Source of the DNA: Lysobacter silvisoli
GTDB lineage: Bacteria > Pseudomonadota > Gammaproteobacteria > Xanthomonadales > Xanthomonadaceae
Direction of reading: 5' to 3'
Assembly (NCBI RefSeq): GCF_003382365.1
Contig: NZ_QTSU01000005.1
Coordinates: 1-64,000 of the forward strand
Length of the DNA: 64,000 nt
A program made the translations under genes and the position numbers. Under the pieces are notes generated by a model, which was given only the letters and a program-made list of their open reading frames with translations, had not been told where the DNA came from and searched no databases. This document shows, piece after piece, positions 26,042 through 35,518 of this stretch; the stretch's first letter is position 1; each line of letters opens with the position of its first letter.

Positions 26042-27412
26042 TCAGTTCGCCGGCGCGCGCTTGCCCAGGCCCAACGCGTAGTACAGCGCCACCAGCAGGA
26101 TCAGGAAGGCCGGACCCACGTACAGCGCCACGCGCGTGTCGGGGAAATAGGCCATCAGCCCGACCACCAGCACCAGGAACGCCAGCGCGATCCAGGTGCC
26201 CCAGGGGTACATCGGCATCTTGAACTCCAGCGCCGCGGCCTGCTCGGGGCTGAGGCCGGCGCGGAACTTGCGGTGCGCCAGCAGGATCACCGCCCAGGTC
26301 CAGATCGCGCCGAAGGTGGAGATCGAGGTCACCCACACGAACACCTTCTCCGGCACCAGGTAGTTCAGCAGCACGCCGAACAGCAGCACCGTCACCGACA
26401 CCAGCACCGCCTTGCGCGGCACGCCGCCGGCCGAGGTGACCGCGAACGTGCGCGGCGCCTGGCCCTGCTGGCCCAGGTTGTAGAGCATGCGCGCGGTGCT
26501 GAAGATGCCGCTGTTGCACGAGGACAGCGCCGCGGTCAGCACCACGAAGTTGATGATGCCGGCGGCCTCGCGGATGCCCAGGCGTTCGAAGGTCTGCACG
26601 AACGGGCTGCCGGTGGTGCCCAGCTCGTTCCAGGGGTACAGCGACAGGATCACGAACAGCGCGCCGACGTAGAAGATCACGATGCGCCAGAACACCGAGT
26701 TGATCGCATCGGGAATCGACTTCTTCGGATTGGCCGCCTCGCCCGCAGTCAGGCCGATCATCTCCACGCCCAGGTAGGCGAACATCACCATCTGCAGCGA
26801 CATCAGCACGCCCTGCGCGCCGTTGGGGAAGAAGCCGCCGTGCGCCCACAGGTTGGAGATGCCGATGGCGGTGCCGCCGTTGCCCAGGCCGAACACGATC
26901 ATGGCCAGGCCGCCGACGATCATCAGCACGATGGTCACGACCTTGATCATGGCGAACCAGAATTCGAACTCGCCGTAGGCGCGCACCGCGATCAGGTTGA
27001 CCGAGCCCATCGCCGCCAGCGCGGCCAGCGCCCAGGCCCATTGCGGCGTGCCCGGGAACCAGACCTGCATGTAGATGCCCACCGCGGTGATCTCGGCCAC
27101 GCAGGTCACCAGCCACAGGAACCAGTAATTCCAGCCGGTGAGATAGCCCGACAGCGGGCCCAGATAGTCGCGCGCGTAGCGGCTGAAGGAGCCGGCCACC
27201 GGGTTGTGCACGGCCATCTCGCCCAGCGCGCGCATGATGATGAAGATCGCCGCGCCGCCGAGCAGGTAGGCCAGCAGGATGCCGGGGCCGGCGAGCTTGA
27301 TCGCATTGGCCGAACCCAGGAACAGGCCGACGCCGATCGCCGCGCCCAGCGCCATCAGGCGGATGTGGCGTTCGCCCAGGCCGCGGTGGAGGTCTTGCGA
27401 GGAGCTTTGCAT
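26042..27412 (-). CDS. Amino acid permease (APC superfamily)
   Basis: A 456-residue inner-membrane amino acid:H+ symporter with twelve predicted helices. The AAT-family opening is clear: RHIRLMALGAAIGVGLFLGSANAIKLAGPGILLAYLLGG (helix I with its unwound G(A/S)xIG-type motif), then the MRALGEMAVHNPVAGSFSRYA segment of helix II. The pattern matches the proline/aromatic/GABA branch (ProY, CycA, AroP type); the specific substrate cannot be decided. Start ATG 27412. It overlaps no neighbour and is divergent from the DUF1800 gene. Confidence 0.92.
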   Translation of the reverse strand: MQSSSQDLHRGLGERHIRLMALGAAIGVGLFLGSANAIKLAGPGILLAYLLGGAAIFIIMRALGEMAVHNPVAGSFSRYARDYLGPLSGYLTGWNYWFLWLVTCVAEITAVGIYMQVWFPGTPQWAWALAALAAMGSVNLIAVRAYGEFEFWFAMIKVVTIVLMIVGGLAMIVFGLGNGGTAIGISNLWAHGGFFPNGAQGVLMSLQMVMFAYLGVEMIGLTAGEAANPKKSIPDAINSVFWRIVIFYVGALFVILSLYPWNELGTTGSPFVQTFERLGIREAAGIINFVVLTAALSSCNSGIFSTARMLYNLGQQGQAPRTFAVTSAGGVPRKAVLVSVTVLLFGVLLNYLVPEKVFVWVTSISTFGAIWTWAVILLAHRKFRAGLSPEQAAALEFKMPMYPWGTWIALAFLVLVVGLMAYFPDTRVALYVGPAFLILLVALYYALGLGKRAPAN

Positions 27413-27583
27413 ACGGGCTCTCCGGCCGCGCGCGGCCTGACGGTGGCGCGAGGCTCGCGCGGTGCCGCCACCCTACGCCAAGCGGGGTCTTGCGTGTAGG
27501 GCCGCGGCGAGATTTCCGCCAGGATGTGTCAACCGCATCGCGTCCGGCGCGTTGTGCTTGAGGTGTGGCGACGGAGCGACGGC

Positions 27584-28999
27584 ATGATTCCCCGCGAAAC
27601 CGTGAGCGCGGTCAATCGTTTCGGCCTGGGCGCCGCGCCCGGCCAGCTGGCCGCGGTGGGCAGCGATCCCCGCGGCTGGCTCAAGGCGCAGCTGCGCGGC
27701 GACGCGGCGGCCTCGCGCTATGCCGACCTGCCTTCCAGCCTGGACTACCTGCGCCGCGAAGCCGGCTACTACCGCGAGCGCCAGGCCGCGCGCCGCGACG
27801 GCGACGGCAAGGACGCGGTGGACAGTTTCCGCCAGCGTTTCGGCGACGACCAATGGCGCGAACAGGGCCGGCGCTACCGCGTCGCCGCCGCCAACGCGGA
27901 CGGCTTCGCCGAGCGCCTGGTGCGGTTCTGGTCCAATCACTTCGCCATCTCCGTCGACAAGCGCGCCGCCTCGCTGTACGCCGCGCCGATGGAGCGCGAG
28001 GCGATCCGCCCGCACCTGTACGGCCGCTATGCCGACCTGCTGACCGCGGTGGAATCGCACCCCGGCATGCTGCGTTACCTGGACAACGTGCGCTCGGTGG
28101 GCGCCGATTCGCGCTATGCGCGGCGCGCGCGCCAACGCATGGCGCGCGCAGATCGGCAGCGGCCGCGGCGCGAAGTGGGTCTCAACGAAAACCTGGCGCG
28201 CGAAATCCTGGAGCTGCACACCCTGGGCGTGGACGGCGGCTACAGCCAGGCCGACGTGACCGAACTGGCGCGCGCGATCACCGGCTGGGGCGTGCCGCTG
28301 CCGCGCGAGCTGGCCGACGGCGGCGCGGATTCGGCCTTCGCGTTCCGCGCTGCCGCGCATGAGAGCGGCGTGCGCAACGTAGTAGGTCGCCGTTATGCGC
28401 AGGGAGGCCTGGAACAAGGCCGCGCGATCCTCGCCGACCTGGCCGTGCACCCTGCGACGGCGCGCCACCTGTCCTACAAGCTCGCGCGCCACTTCGTCGC
28501 CGACACCCCGCCGCCGGCACTGGTCGCGCGCCTGGCCGCGGCCTGGCAGCGCAGCGGCGGCGATCTGGCCACGGTCTATGCCGCGCTGATCGACAGCCCC
28601 GAGGCGTGGGGCGCGGACGCGCGCAAATTCAAAACGCCGGACGACTTCGTGCTGTCGGCGCTGCGCGCGGGCGGCATCGTGCCCGGCGAGCGGCCGCGCG
28701 CGCTGGTCGGCCTGCTCGCGCGCATGGGCCAACCGCCGTTCACCCCGCGCTCGCCGGCCGGCTACGCCGACGAGGCCGCCGAATGGAACGGCGCGGACGC
28801 GCTGTGGAAACGCGTGCAGGCCGCGCAGAGCCTGTCCGAGTCCGCACCCGAAGCGCGCATCGAACCGCTGGCGGTGGCGCAAGCGGTGTTCGCCGACCGA
28901 CTGGACGCCGACACGCTGAGCGCCTTGCGCCGCGCCGAGTCGCCGCGTTCGGGCCTGACGATGCTGTACGCCAGCCCGGCCTTCCAATGGAGGAGCTGA
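27584..28999 (+). CDS. DUF1800 domain-containing protein
   Basis: A 471-residue protein of the DUF1800 family, which is regularly encoded next to a DUF1501 protein, as here. Recognisable parts are AVNRFGLGAAPG near the start, ERLVRFWSNHFAIS (about 112-125), NENLAREILELHTLGVDGGYSQADVTELARAITGW (about 203-237) and LARHFVADTPP. I see no signal peptide. Biochemistry is unknown. GGAG lies seven bases before ATG 27584, and the next gene begins one base after its stop. Confidence 0.9.
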   Translation: MIPRETVSAVNRFGLGAAPGQLAAVGSDPRGWLKAQLRGDAAASRYADLPSSLDYLRREAGYYRERQAARRDGDGKDAVDSFRQRFGDDQWREQGRRYRVAAANADGFAERLVRFWSNHFAISVDKRAASLYAAPMEREAIRPHLYGRYADLLTAVESHPGMLRYLDNVRSVGADSRYARRARQRMARADRQRPRREVGLNENLAREILELHTLGVDGGYSQADVTELARAITGWGVPLPRELADGGADSAFAFRAAAHESGVRNVVGRRYAQGGLEQGRAILADLAVHPATARHLSYKLARHFVADTPPPALVARLAAAWQRSGGDLATVYAALIDSPEAWGADARKFKTPDDFVLSALRAGGIVPGERPRALVGLLARMGQPPFTPRSPAGYADEAAEWNGADALWKRVQAAQSLSESAPEARIEPLAVAQAVFADRLDADTLSALRRAESPRSGLTMLYASPAFQWRS

Positions 29000-29000
29000 G

Positions 29001-30143
29001 ATGAAACTGAGCCGACGCCTGTTCCTGGGCGCCGCGGGCGCGGCGACCGTGCTGACCGTGTGGCCAGGCCTGAGCGCGGCCGCCGCCGGCGATGGCGACG
29101 CACGCCTGCTGGTGGTGCTGCTGCGCGGCGGCCTGGACGGACTGCATGCGCTGCCGCCACGCGACGACGCGGCCTATGCGCGCCTGCGCGGCGCGCTGGC
29201 GCCGCAGAACGCGCGGCCGCTGAATGCCGATTTCGCCCTGCACCCCTCCCTCGAATTCGCACACGGTCTGTACGGCCGCGGCCAGCTGTTGCCGATCGTC
29301 GCGATCGCACCGCCGTATCGCCAGCGTTCGCACTTCGAAGCGCAGGACTGCCTGGAGAACGGCACCGCCAGCGCCAGCGGCGCGGCCACGGGCTGGCTCA
29401 ACCGTTGCGCGGCCGCCCTGCGCGGCGGCGAGGCCTTGTCGCTGACCGCGGTCACGCCGCTGATCATGCGCGGCCCCGGCGCCACCACCAGCTGGTCGCC
29501 GCCGCTGCCCGAAGACGTGGACCCGGTGCTGCTGCAACGGCTGCAACCGCTGTACGCGGCCGATCCGCAGCTGTCGGCCGCGTTCGCGCGCGCCGTGGAC
29601 ACGCAGGGCCTGGCCGGCACGGCCGGCAACGCACGCAGCGGACGCCTGGCCCAGACCATGGCCGCCGCGGCCCAATTCCTGGCGGCGCCCGACGGCCCGC
29701 GCCTGGCCTTCGTCGAGGACTCCGGCTGGGACACCCACGGCAACCAGGCCGCGGTGCTCGCGCGCAAGCTGGCCGAACTCGATGCCGGCCTGCGCCGCTA
29801 TCACGACGACGCGGCCGCGATCTGGAACCGCACCGCCATCGCCGTGGTCAGCGAATTCGGCCGCACCGCCGCGGTCAACGGCACCGCCGGCACCGACCAC
29901 GGTACCGGCGGTCTGGCCCTGCTCGCCGGCGGCGCGGTGCGCGGCGGCCGCATCGGCGGCGACTGGCCCGGCTTGTCGCCGTCTGCGCTCAACGACGGCC
30001 GCGACCTGCGCGCGACCACGGATCTGCGCGCCTTGTTCAAGGGCCTGCTGGCGACGCATCTGCGCGTGTCCGAGAGCGCGCTGGAGACGCGGGTGTTTCC
30101 CGACAGCCGCGCAATCGCGCCCATGATCGGCCTGACCGGCTAG
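29001..30143 (+). CDS. DUF1501 domain-containing protein, Tat-exported
   Basis: A 380-residue protein of the DUF1501 family, related to the sulfatase/alkaline-phosphatase fold. It begins with a twin-arginine signal (SRRLFLGAAGAATVLTVWPG). Family motifs include LLVVLLRGGLDGLHALPP, DSGWDTHGNQ (about 240) and SEFGRTAAVNGTAGTDHGTGGLALLAGGAV (about 285-314), where Asp and His residues sit as metal ligands in related folds. GGAGG lies before ATG 29001. It is tightly coupled to the DUF1800 gene; the two are presumed to work together. Confidence 0.9.
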   Translation: MKLSRRLFLGAAGAATVLTVWPGLSAAAAGDGDARLLVVLLRGGLDGLHALPPRDDAAYARLRGALAPQNARPLNADFALHPSLEFAHGLYGRGQLLPIVAIAPPYRQRSHFEAQDCLENGTASASGAATGWLNRCAAALRGGEALSLTAVTPLIMRGPGATTSWSPPLPEDVDPVLLQRLQPLYAADPQLSAAFARAVDTQGLAGTAGNARSGRLAQTMAAAAQFLAAPDGPRLAFVEDSGWDTHGNQAAVLARKLAELDAGLRRYHDDAAAIWNRTAIAVVSEFGRTAAVNGTAGTDHGTGGLALLAGGAVRGGRIGGDWPGLSPSALNDGRDLRATTDLRALFKGLLATHLRVSESALETRVFPDSRAIAPMIGLTG

Positions 30144-30144
30144 T

Positions 30145-32007
30145 TCAAACCCAGTACAAAACCAGGATCACCGCCAGCACGTAAGCGATCACCGCCAGCA
30201 ACCCCAGCAGCGGCAAGGCCGGCATCAGGAATATCTGGTAGCCCAGGATCGACAGCCCGGCCAACAGGCCCAGCCAGACGAAGGCGCACAAGGCCGACAC
30301 CACGGCCAACACCGCGTTCTTGCGTTTGGCCGCCTCGAAGGTCTGCAGGCCCGTGCGCTCGCCCTCGACGATGTACGCGCCGATGGCCGCCAGCTTCTGC
30401 GGATCGTCCACCGCCACGCCGGTGGAATGCGCGCCGCGCGAGTACTGCAGGTTGTCCACCGCCGCGGTCAGGCCGGAATCGGCGAAACCGTCGAAGCCGG
30501 CGCCGCCCAGGTCGAGCAGCCCTTGGCGGTTGTCGAGCCGGAATAGCGCCGACAGCTGCTGGAACACCTTCGGGAAGATCGCCACCACCCAGTCGCGCGT
30601 GGCTACCACGTTGACCACGCTCTCGACCCGCTGCGCGTCCACCAGCTCGGCCCAAGGGTAGGAATACGGCATCACGCTGCCGGCGAAGAACACCCGGCGC
30701 ACCTTCATCGTCGCGTAGCGCAGCAGCGCGCTGCCCAGGATGTAGGTGCCGTTGCTGTGGCCGACATAGTCCATCGATCGCGCGTTGGGAAAGCGCGCCG
30801 TGTGTTCGGTGTAACGGTCCATGAAATCGCGCACGTTGCGCTGCCGGTCGAACGGCAGCAGGAACCGCGCCATCGGGAACCACCCGTACTTGGAACTGAA
30901 CACCGCGACCTTCTCGCCGCTGGACTCGTAACGCCGGCGCACCTCGTCGCGGACCTTGTCGGTCCATTCGCCCAGGTCGCGGATGCCGTGCATGACGTAG
31001 ACCAGGCGCGTGACCTGGCGGTCTTCCTTGAACTCGATCCAGTCCGGCTCCAGCGCCTGCACATCGCCCAGCAGCGCCGCGGTAATCGCCTGCCGGCGCT
31101 GCTCCACCACCGCGCCGCCGCCTTCGCTGAGCATGCCGCCGATATCGGCATGGCTGGTCTCGGGCAGCGTCTTGAACACCGTGCCGGCGGACACGCTCAG
31201 ATCCTGGCCGTCCTCTTTCGACACCAGGTCGTCCTCGCTGCCGATGAGCTGGATGACCTGCGGAAAGTGCAGCCGCCCCTGCACCACGTCCTCCGAGCGC
31301 GCCAGCTTCACCCATTGCAGCCGCGTATCGGCGATGAAGGCCGAGCCGCGGTGCATATCGAACACGAAGCGGCCGATGCCGAGCACGCGGCCGATCGGCT
31401 TGGCGATGCGGATGAACAGATAGGTGGGCCAGGGCATCAGCGCCGGACGCGGCTCCACGCTCCAGCCCCGGTTGATGCCCGCCAGCAGCACCATGCGCTC
31501 GGTCTTCTCCACCCACGGCCGCCGCGCGTGCTTGCGGCCGAACGGCGCGCGGTCCTCGTCCTCGCCGTAGCCCCAGACCAGGGCCTTGCGCAGCAGGGAC
31601 GCGCCGCCGCTGTAGCCGAACAGGATCACCCGACGGTACTGGCCGCGCTTGAACTGCTCGTGGATGCCGCGCTCGATCGCGTCGGCCACCGCCGCGGCGC
31701 GCGCGTTGCTCGCGTAACCGCGCGCGCCTCCGGTCTTGTAGTCGAAGATCAGCCGGTCCGCCTCCGGCAGGGTCCGGGCGATGAGGTCCAGCGCGCCGCT
31801 GAAGCGCGCAACGCCGGGCAGCCCATGCACCGCGACCACTAGGGTATCGGCCGTCTCCGCGCTACCGCGCTCGAGCCTGTGCTCCGTCCTGGCCGGTCGC
31901 ACCAGCCAGCCGGCGATCAGGCGCAAGGCCATCCACAGCAGCGCCAGCGCCAGGGCCGAGGCCAAGCCCGGCCAGATCATCGACCACAACTGCTGCAAAG
32001 TCGCCAT
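30145..32007 (-). CDS. Membrane-anchored protein with two tandem alpha/beta-hydrolase domains
   Basis: A 620-residue protein I cannot assign to a named family. An N-terminal membrane helix (about 11-37) is followed by a first hydrolase-like domain with an HG oxyanion motif (His61), nucleophile elbow GYSGG (Ser133), and candidate acid and base in GSEDD (259-260) and SHAD (His286). A second hydrolase-like domain starts with LVYVMHGI (His340) and has the elbow GHSNG (Ser418) and YSRGAHSTG later on. Two hydrophobic helices fill about 565-620. Two complete nucleophile elbows in one chain are unusual. It ends one base from the convergent DUF1501 gene and lies 39 bases downstream of the 758-residue unknown gene, so the pair is likely an operon. 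Confidence 0.75.
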   Translation of the reverse strand: MATLQQLWSMIWPGLASALALALLWMALRLIAGWLVRPARTEHRLERGSAETADTLVVAVHGLPGVARFSGALDLIARTLPEADRLIFDYKTGGARGYASNARAAAVADAIERGIHEQFKRGQYRRVILFGYSGGASLLRKALVWGYGEDEDRAPFGRKHARRPWVEKTERMVLLAGINRGWSVEPRPALMPWPTYLFIRIAKPIGRVLGIGRFVFDMHRGSAFIADTRLQWVKLARSEDVVQGRLHFPQVIQLIGSEDDLVSKEDGQDLSVSAGTVFKTLPETSHADIGGMLSEGGGAVVEQRRQAITAALLGDVQALEPDWIEFKEDRQVTRLVYVMHGIRDLGEWTDKVRDEVRRRYESSGEKVAVFSSKYGWFPMARFLLPFDRQRNVRDFMDRYTEHTARFPNARSMDYVGHSNGTYILGSALLRYATMKVRRVFFAGSVMPYSYPWAELVDAQRVESVVNVVATRDWVVAIFPKVFQQLSALFRLDNRQGLLDLGGAGFDGFADSGLTAAVDNLQYSRGAHSTGVAVDDPQKLAAIGAYIVEGERTGLQTFEAAKRKNAVLAVVSALCAFVWLGLLAGLSILGYQIFLMPALPLLGLLAVIAYVLAVILVLYWV

Positions 32008-32046
32008 GTCGTTCCTCCCCTAAGGAACCGCGATGACCGATGCCGC

Positions 32047-34323
32047 TCAGTTCGCCGCGCCCACCACGAGCGTCTTGTCCTGCTGCCCGTCCTTGTAGCT
32101 CAGGGTCAGCGTGGTCGCATAGGTCTTGCCGTCGTGGCGTTCGTCGCGCAGCTTTTCGGCCAGCAAACTGGCGACCGCACGGATCAGGAAGGTTTGCTCG
32201 AACGCGCCGCGCATCAGGGCGAAGTGGTCGTCGAAGTCCTGCCAGTCGCCGCGCACCTCCAGCAGCTCGCGCATGCGTTTGGCGCCGATGCGCAGGCGCT
32301 CCCAGCGCTTCCAGAAGGCGCGTTCCGCGCTGCCGGCACGCAGCAGCACCTGATAGACCGTCCATGGCGTCTCGCCCTTGGTCTCCTGCCCGGCCAAGCC
32401 ACCGCCGTAGTCGCGCAGGTTATCGGCGATCAGGTTCTTCAGCGCCTTGCCCTCGCTGCCCGGATGACGGCGGTAGTCGTCGAACAAGGGGGCGTACAGC
32501 GCCTCGCGGCTGGCCGCGGTTGCGCGCGCCGACTGCTTGGCGTACCAGGGCAGCGCGCGGGCGGCATGGCGCGCCCAGGCCGCGTCGTCGGCCTCGGCCA
32601 GCGCGTGCATGGCCAGCGATGCGCCGCGATCGCTGAGCATCACGCTCAACCGCGGCTGGCAGCTGTCGGCCTTGGCCAGCGCCGTTTGCAGGCGATCGTA
32701 CAAATCCGGCGCGGCACCGGTGTCGATCACGCCCCACAGCACCGCGTCGTCCACCACCCGCTCCAGTTCGCTGGCGGTGCGGATGCGGTTTTCCTGCCAC
32801 CACAGCTGCAGGCCGCACTTGAAGTTGGAGCCGGCGGTGAGTTGCGGCGCGCGCGCCTCCTCCAGGTCGGCCTTGAGGGTCGCGCCGTAGTCGGTGTTCC
32901 AGGTGTTCGCGCTGGCGGTGTACTGCGTACTGCCCAGGTAGGCGCGCGTCCAGCGCTCGCCTTCGGCCGACACGTAGCGCCGGCTGACGAAACGGTCCTT
33001 GCGTGTCTGCTTGCTCTTGAGGTTGAACCAGGTGCCCACGCCCAGGCTGAAGCCCCAGGCGCGCACGCGTTCCACGGTCTTCTGGTGCAGGAAAAAGTCC
33101 AGCGCCAGGCCCGGGCCCGGATACGCCAGCACGCGCGCGAAGTCGAAGCCCAGCAGCGCACCGTGCAGCGCCGTCAGCGCGTCTTGCGACAGATGCGCTT
33201 CCAGCAGCGAGGCTTCGCTGGACAGGCGCAGGTATTCGTAGGTGAAACCCAGGCTGACCTTGGTTTCGGCGATCTGGGTGATGCGCTGGGTCAGCTCCTC
33301 GCTGAGCTCGGTCAGCTTCTTCTTCAGCGGCTGCAGCGGGCTGCCGTCCAGACCGAAGCGCTTGGCCAGCGCTTCCGCCACCGGACGGTACTTGGCCGGC
33401 ACCTTGTCCAGCGAAGTCGCGTCCTCGATCGCCTTGATCGCCGCGGCCGGCGCGTCCAGCACGCCGGCCATGACCGAGCTCAACGCGGTCTTGACCGCGG
33501 CCGGGTCGGCGAATTGGATCTCCACGCCGGCCTTGGCCTGGAAACGGGTGTCGTGGACCTCGCTCTTGCGCACCGCGACCCGGAACGCGCGCTCGCCCGA
33601 GGCCTTCTCGCGCACGAAGCACAGGGCGAAGTCGTCTTCCAGGGTCGCGGTGAACGTCGCGCCCGCGCTGGCGCCGATCTCGATCAGGTAGGCGCCGCTG
33701 GCCGCGCCCGGCAGGCCGGACAGCGCCTGCAGCGAGGTGGAGAAGATGTCCGACCAACTCAGGCTGAGCGTGGCGGTGAGCTTGCCGCGCGCCTTCAGCG
33801 CCACCGCTTCGCCCACGCCCAGCGCGGCGATGTCGGACGCCGACAGCACGCTGCCCAGTTCGTCCACGTCCGACAGCACCGCCTCGCCGATGCGGCGGGC
33901 GGCGTCGTGGCGCTTGTAGTACAGCAGGCGCAGCGACCGGTCGCCGGCGATGCTGCCGCCGGCGCTGCCGATCTTGGCGCTGGCCTTGGCCGTGGCCGCG
34001 GCGGTCAGCGAGTACTTGAGCCAGGCGCTGCCGGTTTCGAACGCCAGTTGCGGGCGCCAGTCGGTGGTGGCCTTGTCGGGGTCGGTGGCGGCGGCGCGGT
34101 TGCCGATCACGCCGTCCTCGTCTTTGTCGTCGGCGCCGTTGTAGAGGTGCACGGCGGCGGCGATGGACGCGCCGAACACGGCCTTGATCGGCCCGCTCTG
34201 CGCGGTGGTCTGCGCGCCCTTGTCCACGTTCAGCAGTTCGGTCTGGACCGAAGCGTCCTTGAGCGGTTTGGCGGCCACGCCGCCCAGCTTCTCGACCAGG
34301 TCGGGAATCGCGATCTTGCTCAT
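32047..34323 (-). CDS. Large beta-rich protein of unknown function
   Basis: A 758-residue protein with no family I recognise. There is no signal peptide. Residues about 45-290 alternate short amphipathic strands rich in Ala, Gly, Ser and Thr (AKIGSAGGS, ATLSLSWSD, EIGASAGATFTATLEDDF, KAGVEIQFAD), reading like a beta-barrel or beta-sandwich. Residues about 300-400 are helical, with a heptad-like KKKLTELSEELTQRITQI. The second half mixes strands and helices and contains FLHQKTVERVRAWGFSLGVGTWFNLKSKQTRKDR. The last 250 residues are mostly helical. AAGGA precedes ATG 34323. It is the first gene of a probable two-gene unit with the dual-hydrolase membrane protein. Confidence 0.7.
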   Translation of the reverse strand: MSKIAIPDLVEKLGGVAAKPLKDASVQTELLNVDKGAQTTAQSGPIKAVFGASIAAAVHLYNGADDKDEDGVIGNRAAATDPDKATTDWRPQLAFETGSAWLKYSLTAAATAKASAKIGSAGGSIAGDRSLRLLYYKRHDAARRIGEAVLSDVDELGSVLSASDIAALGVGEAVALKARGKLTATLSLSWSDIFSTSLQALSGLPGAASGAYLIEIGASAGATFTATLEDDFALCFVREKASGERAFRVAVRKSEVHDTRFQAKAGVEIQFADPAAVKTALSSVMAGVLDAPAAAIKAIEDATSLDKVPAKYRPVAEALAKRFGLDGSPLQPLKKKLTELSEELTQRITQIAETKVSLGFTYEYLRLSSEASLLEAHLSQDALTALHGALLGFDFARVLAYPGPGLALDFFLHQKTVERVRAWGFSLGVGTWFNLKSKQTRKDRFVSRRYVSAEGERWTRAYLGSTQYTASANTWNTDYGATLKADLEEARAPQLTAGSNFKCGLQLWWQENRIRTASELERVVDDAVLWGVIDTGAAPDLYDRLQTALAKADSCQPRLSVMLSDRGASLAMHALAEADDAAWARHAARALPWYAKQSARATAASREALYAPLFDDYRRHPGSEGKALKNLIADNLRDYGGGLAGQETKGETPWTVYQVLLRAGSAERAFWKRWERLRIGAKRMRELLEVRGDWQDFDDHFALMRGAFEQTFLIRAVASLLAEKLRDERHDGKTYATTLTLSYKDGQQDKTLVVGAAN

Positions 34324-34439
34324 AGCCGGCTGTCCTTGCGGTCGGTTCGGTGCGTCCGGACGATCCTGTCCGGGAAAGGGCCGGGCGCGCTCCCCGCGCG
34401 CCGCGGCCGGCCGAGTATCCGCCTAATCCGTGTCGACTG

Positions 34440-35474
34440 TCACTGTTCACTTTCCGCCAACACCGGCGCCTCCTCGTCGACCCGCAAACCGCCTTCCTGC
34501 AGCCGGCGCAGGAAGTAGCCGGGCTCGATCAGGGTGTCGGGAAAATACAGCCCCGGCGCCGCGGCGGGCGTCTGGCCCAGGCCGAGCAGCGCCTCCACGC
34601 CCAGCGCGATCGACAGCGCGGTCAGCGGCGCCTGGCCTTGCGGATGCACCAGGTCGTGGCGTTGCCGGCGCGCCTGGCCGTCGTGGCCGACGCCCTCGAT
34701 CTCGATCGCGATCTCGGTGGAGTACGGCTCGCCGCGGCGGCGGCTGGCGGTGACGCCCAGGCCCATGTCCAGGCGCAGCCAGCGCGCGTCGGTGGCCGCG
34801 GCCAGGCTGACCACGTCCAGCGGCGAATACGCGGCGGCCGCCACCTCGACGCCGTCGACACTGCGCAGCGTGGCCGCGCCTTCGTCGCCGCGCAGCCAGC
34901 GCCACTGGCCGTCTTCCAGCACCTGCGCGCCGGCGGCGGTGGTCAGGCGTTCGTAGTCGACGTAGGCGGCCGGGCCGCCCATGTCTTCCTCGTCCAGCAA
35001 GGCGCTCAGGGCGATGCGGTCCACGCGCGCGAACTCGCGGGCGTAGAGCAGCGCCGGCAGCGTGGCGGCGCCGGCCAGCCAGTGGCTGGCCAGCAGGATC
35101 GGCGCGGCCTGGGGCGCGCGCAGGTAGCGCGCGACTTCCGGCGCGATCTCGAACGAACCGCTGGAGGTGCTCACGTAGGGGATGCCCTGCGCTTGCGCGT
35201 AACGCTGGGTGTTCAAGCTGGCGTCCTTCACGAACACCACCACGGCGCTGTAGCGCGCGGACGCCGGCAGCCCCAGGTCGGCGCGTTGCAGGTCGACGGT
35301 GGTGGCGTCGGCTTGGCCCAGCGCATCGGCGATGGCTTGCGCCTTGGCCAGATCGCGACCGGCGATGGTCAGGCGCAGGCCCGGGTGCAGGCGGCGCAGG
35401 GCGTGCGCGGCTTGGGCGCCGACGACGCCGGAGCCGCCGACGATAAGGACAGGGGCGAGGGAGAGAGCGGACAT
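34440..35474 (-). CDS. Saccharopine-dehydrogenase-like NAD(P)-binding protein
   Basis: A 344-residue oxidoreductase-like protein with a Rossmann N-terminus (VLIVGGSGVVGAQAAHAL, residues about 8-26) followed by LTIAGRDLAKAQAIADALG, the layout of the saccharopine dehydrogenase NADP-binding domain. The C-terminal part is the expected mixed domain, with STSSGSFEIAPEV and SHWLAGAATLPALL. The true substrate is unknown; many members are not lysine enzymes. AGGAG lies seven bases before ATG 35474. A 33-base AT-rich palindrome lies 45 bases upstream and is a likely operator, although no regulator gene adjoins it. Confidence 0.85.
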   Translation of the reverse strand: MSALSLAPVLIVGGSGVVGAQAAHALRRLHPGLRLTIAGRDLAKAQAIADALGQADATTVDLQRADLGLPASARYSAVVVFVKDASLNTQRYAQAQGIPYVSTSSGSFEIAPEVARYLRAPQAAPILLASHWLAGAATLPALLYAREFARVDRIALSALLDEEDMGGPAAYVDYERLTTAAGAQVLEDGQWRWLRGDEGAATLRSVDGVEVAAAAYSPLDVVSLAAATDARWLRLDMGLGVTASRRRGEPYSTEIAIEIEGVGHDGQARRQRHDLVHPQGQAPLTALSIALGVEALLGLGQTPAAAPGLYFPDTLIEPGYFLRRLQEGGLRVDEEAPVLAESEQ

Positions 35475-35518
35475 AGGGAACTCCTGGGTGGGCGGCCGTC
35501 GCCTGGGCGACAAGCTAC

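Noticed and set aside
31879-34518. 879-codon plus-strand frame opposite the 758-residue protein
   Set aside because: Gln/Arg/Gly-rich shadow. The minus-strand frame has better amino-acid balance, a Shine-Dalgarno and operon spacing.
34440-35474. Lysine-biosynthesis saccharopine dehydrogenase
   Set aside because: Only the NADP-binding fold matches; no other lysine-pathway genes are near and many family members have unrelated roles.
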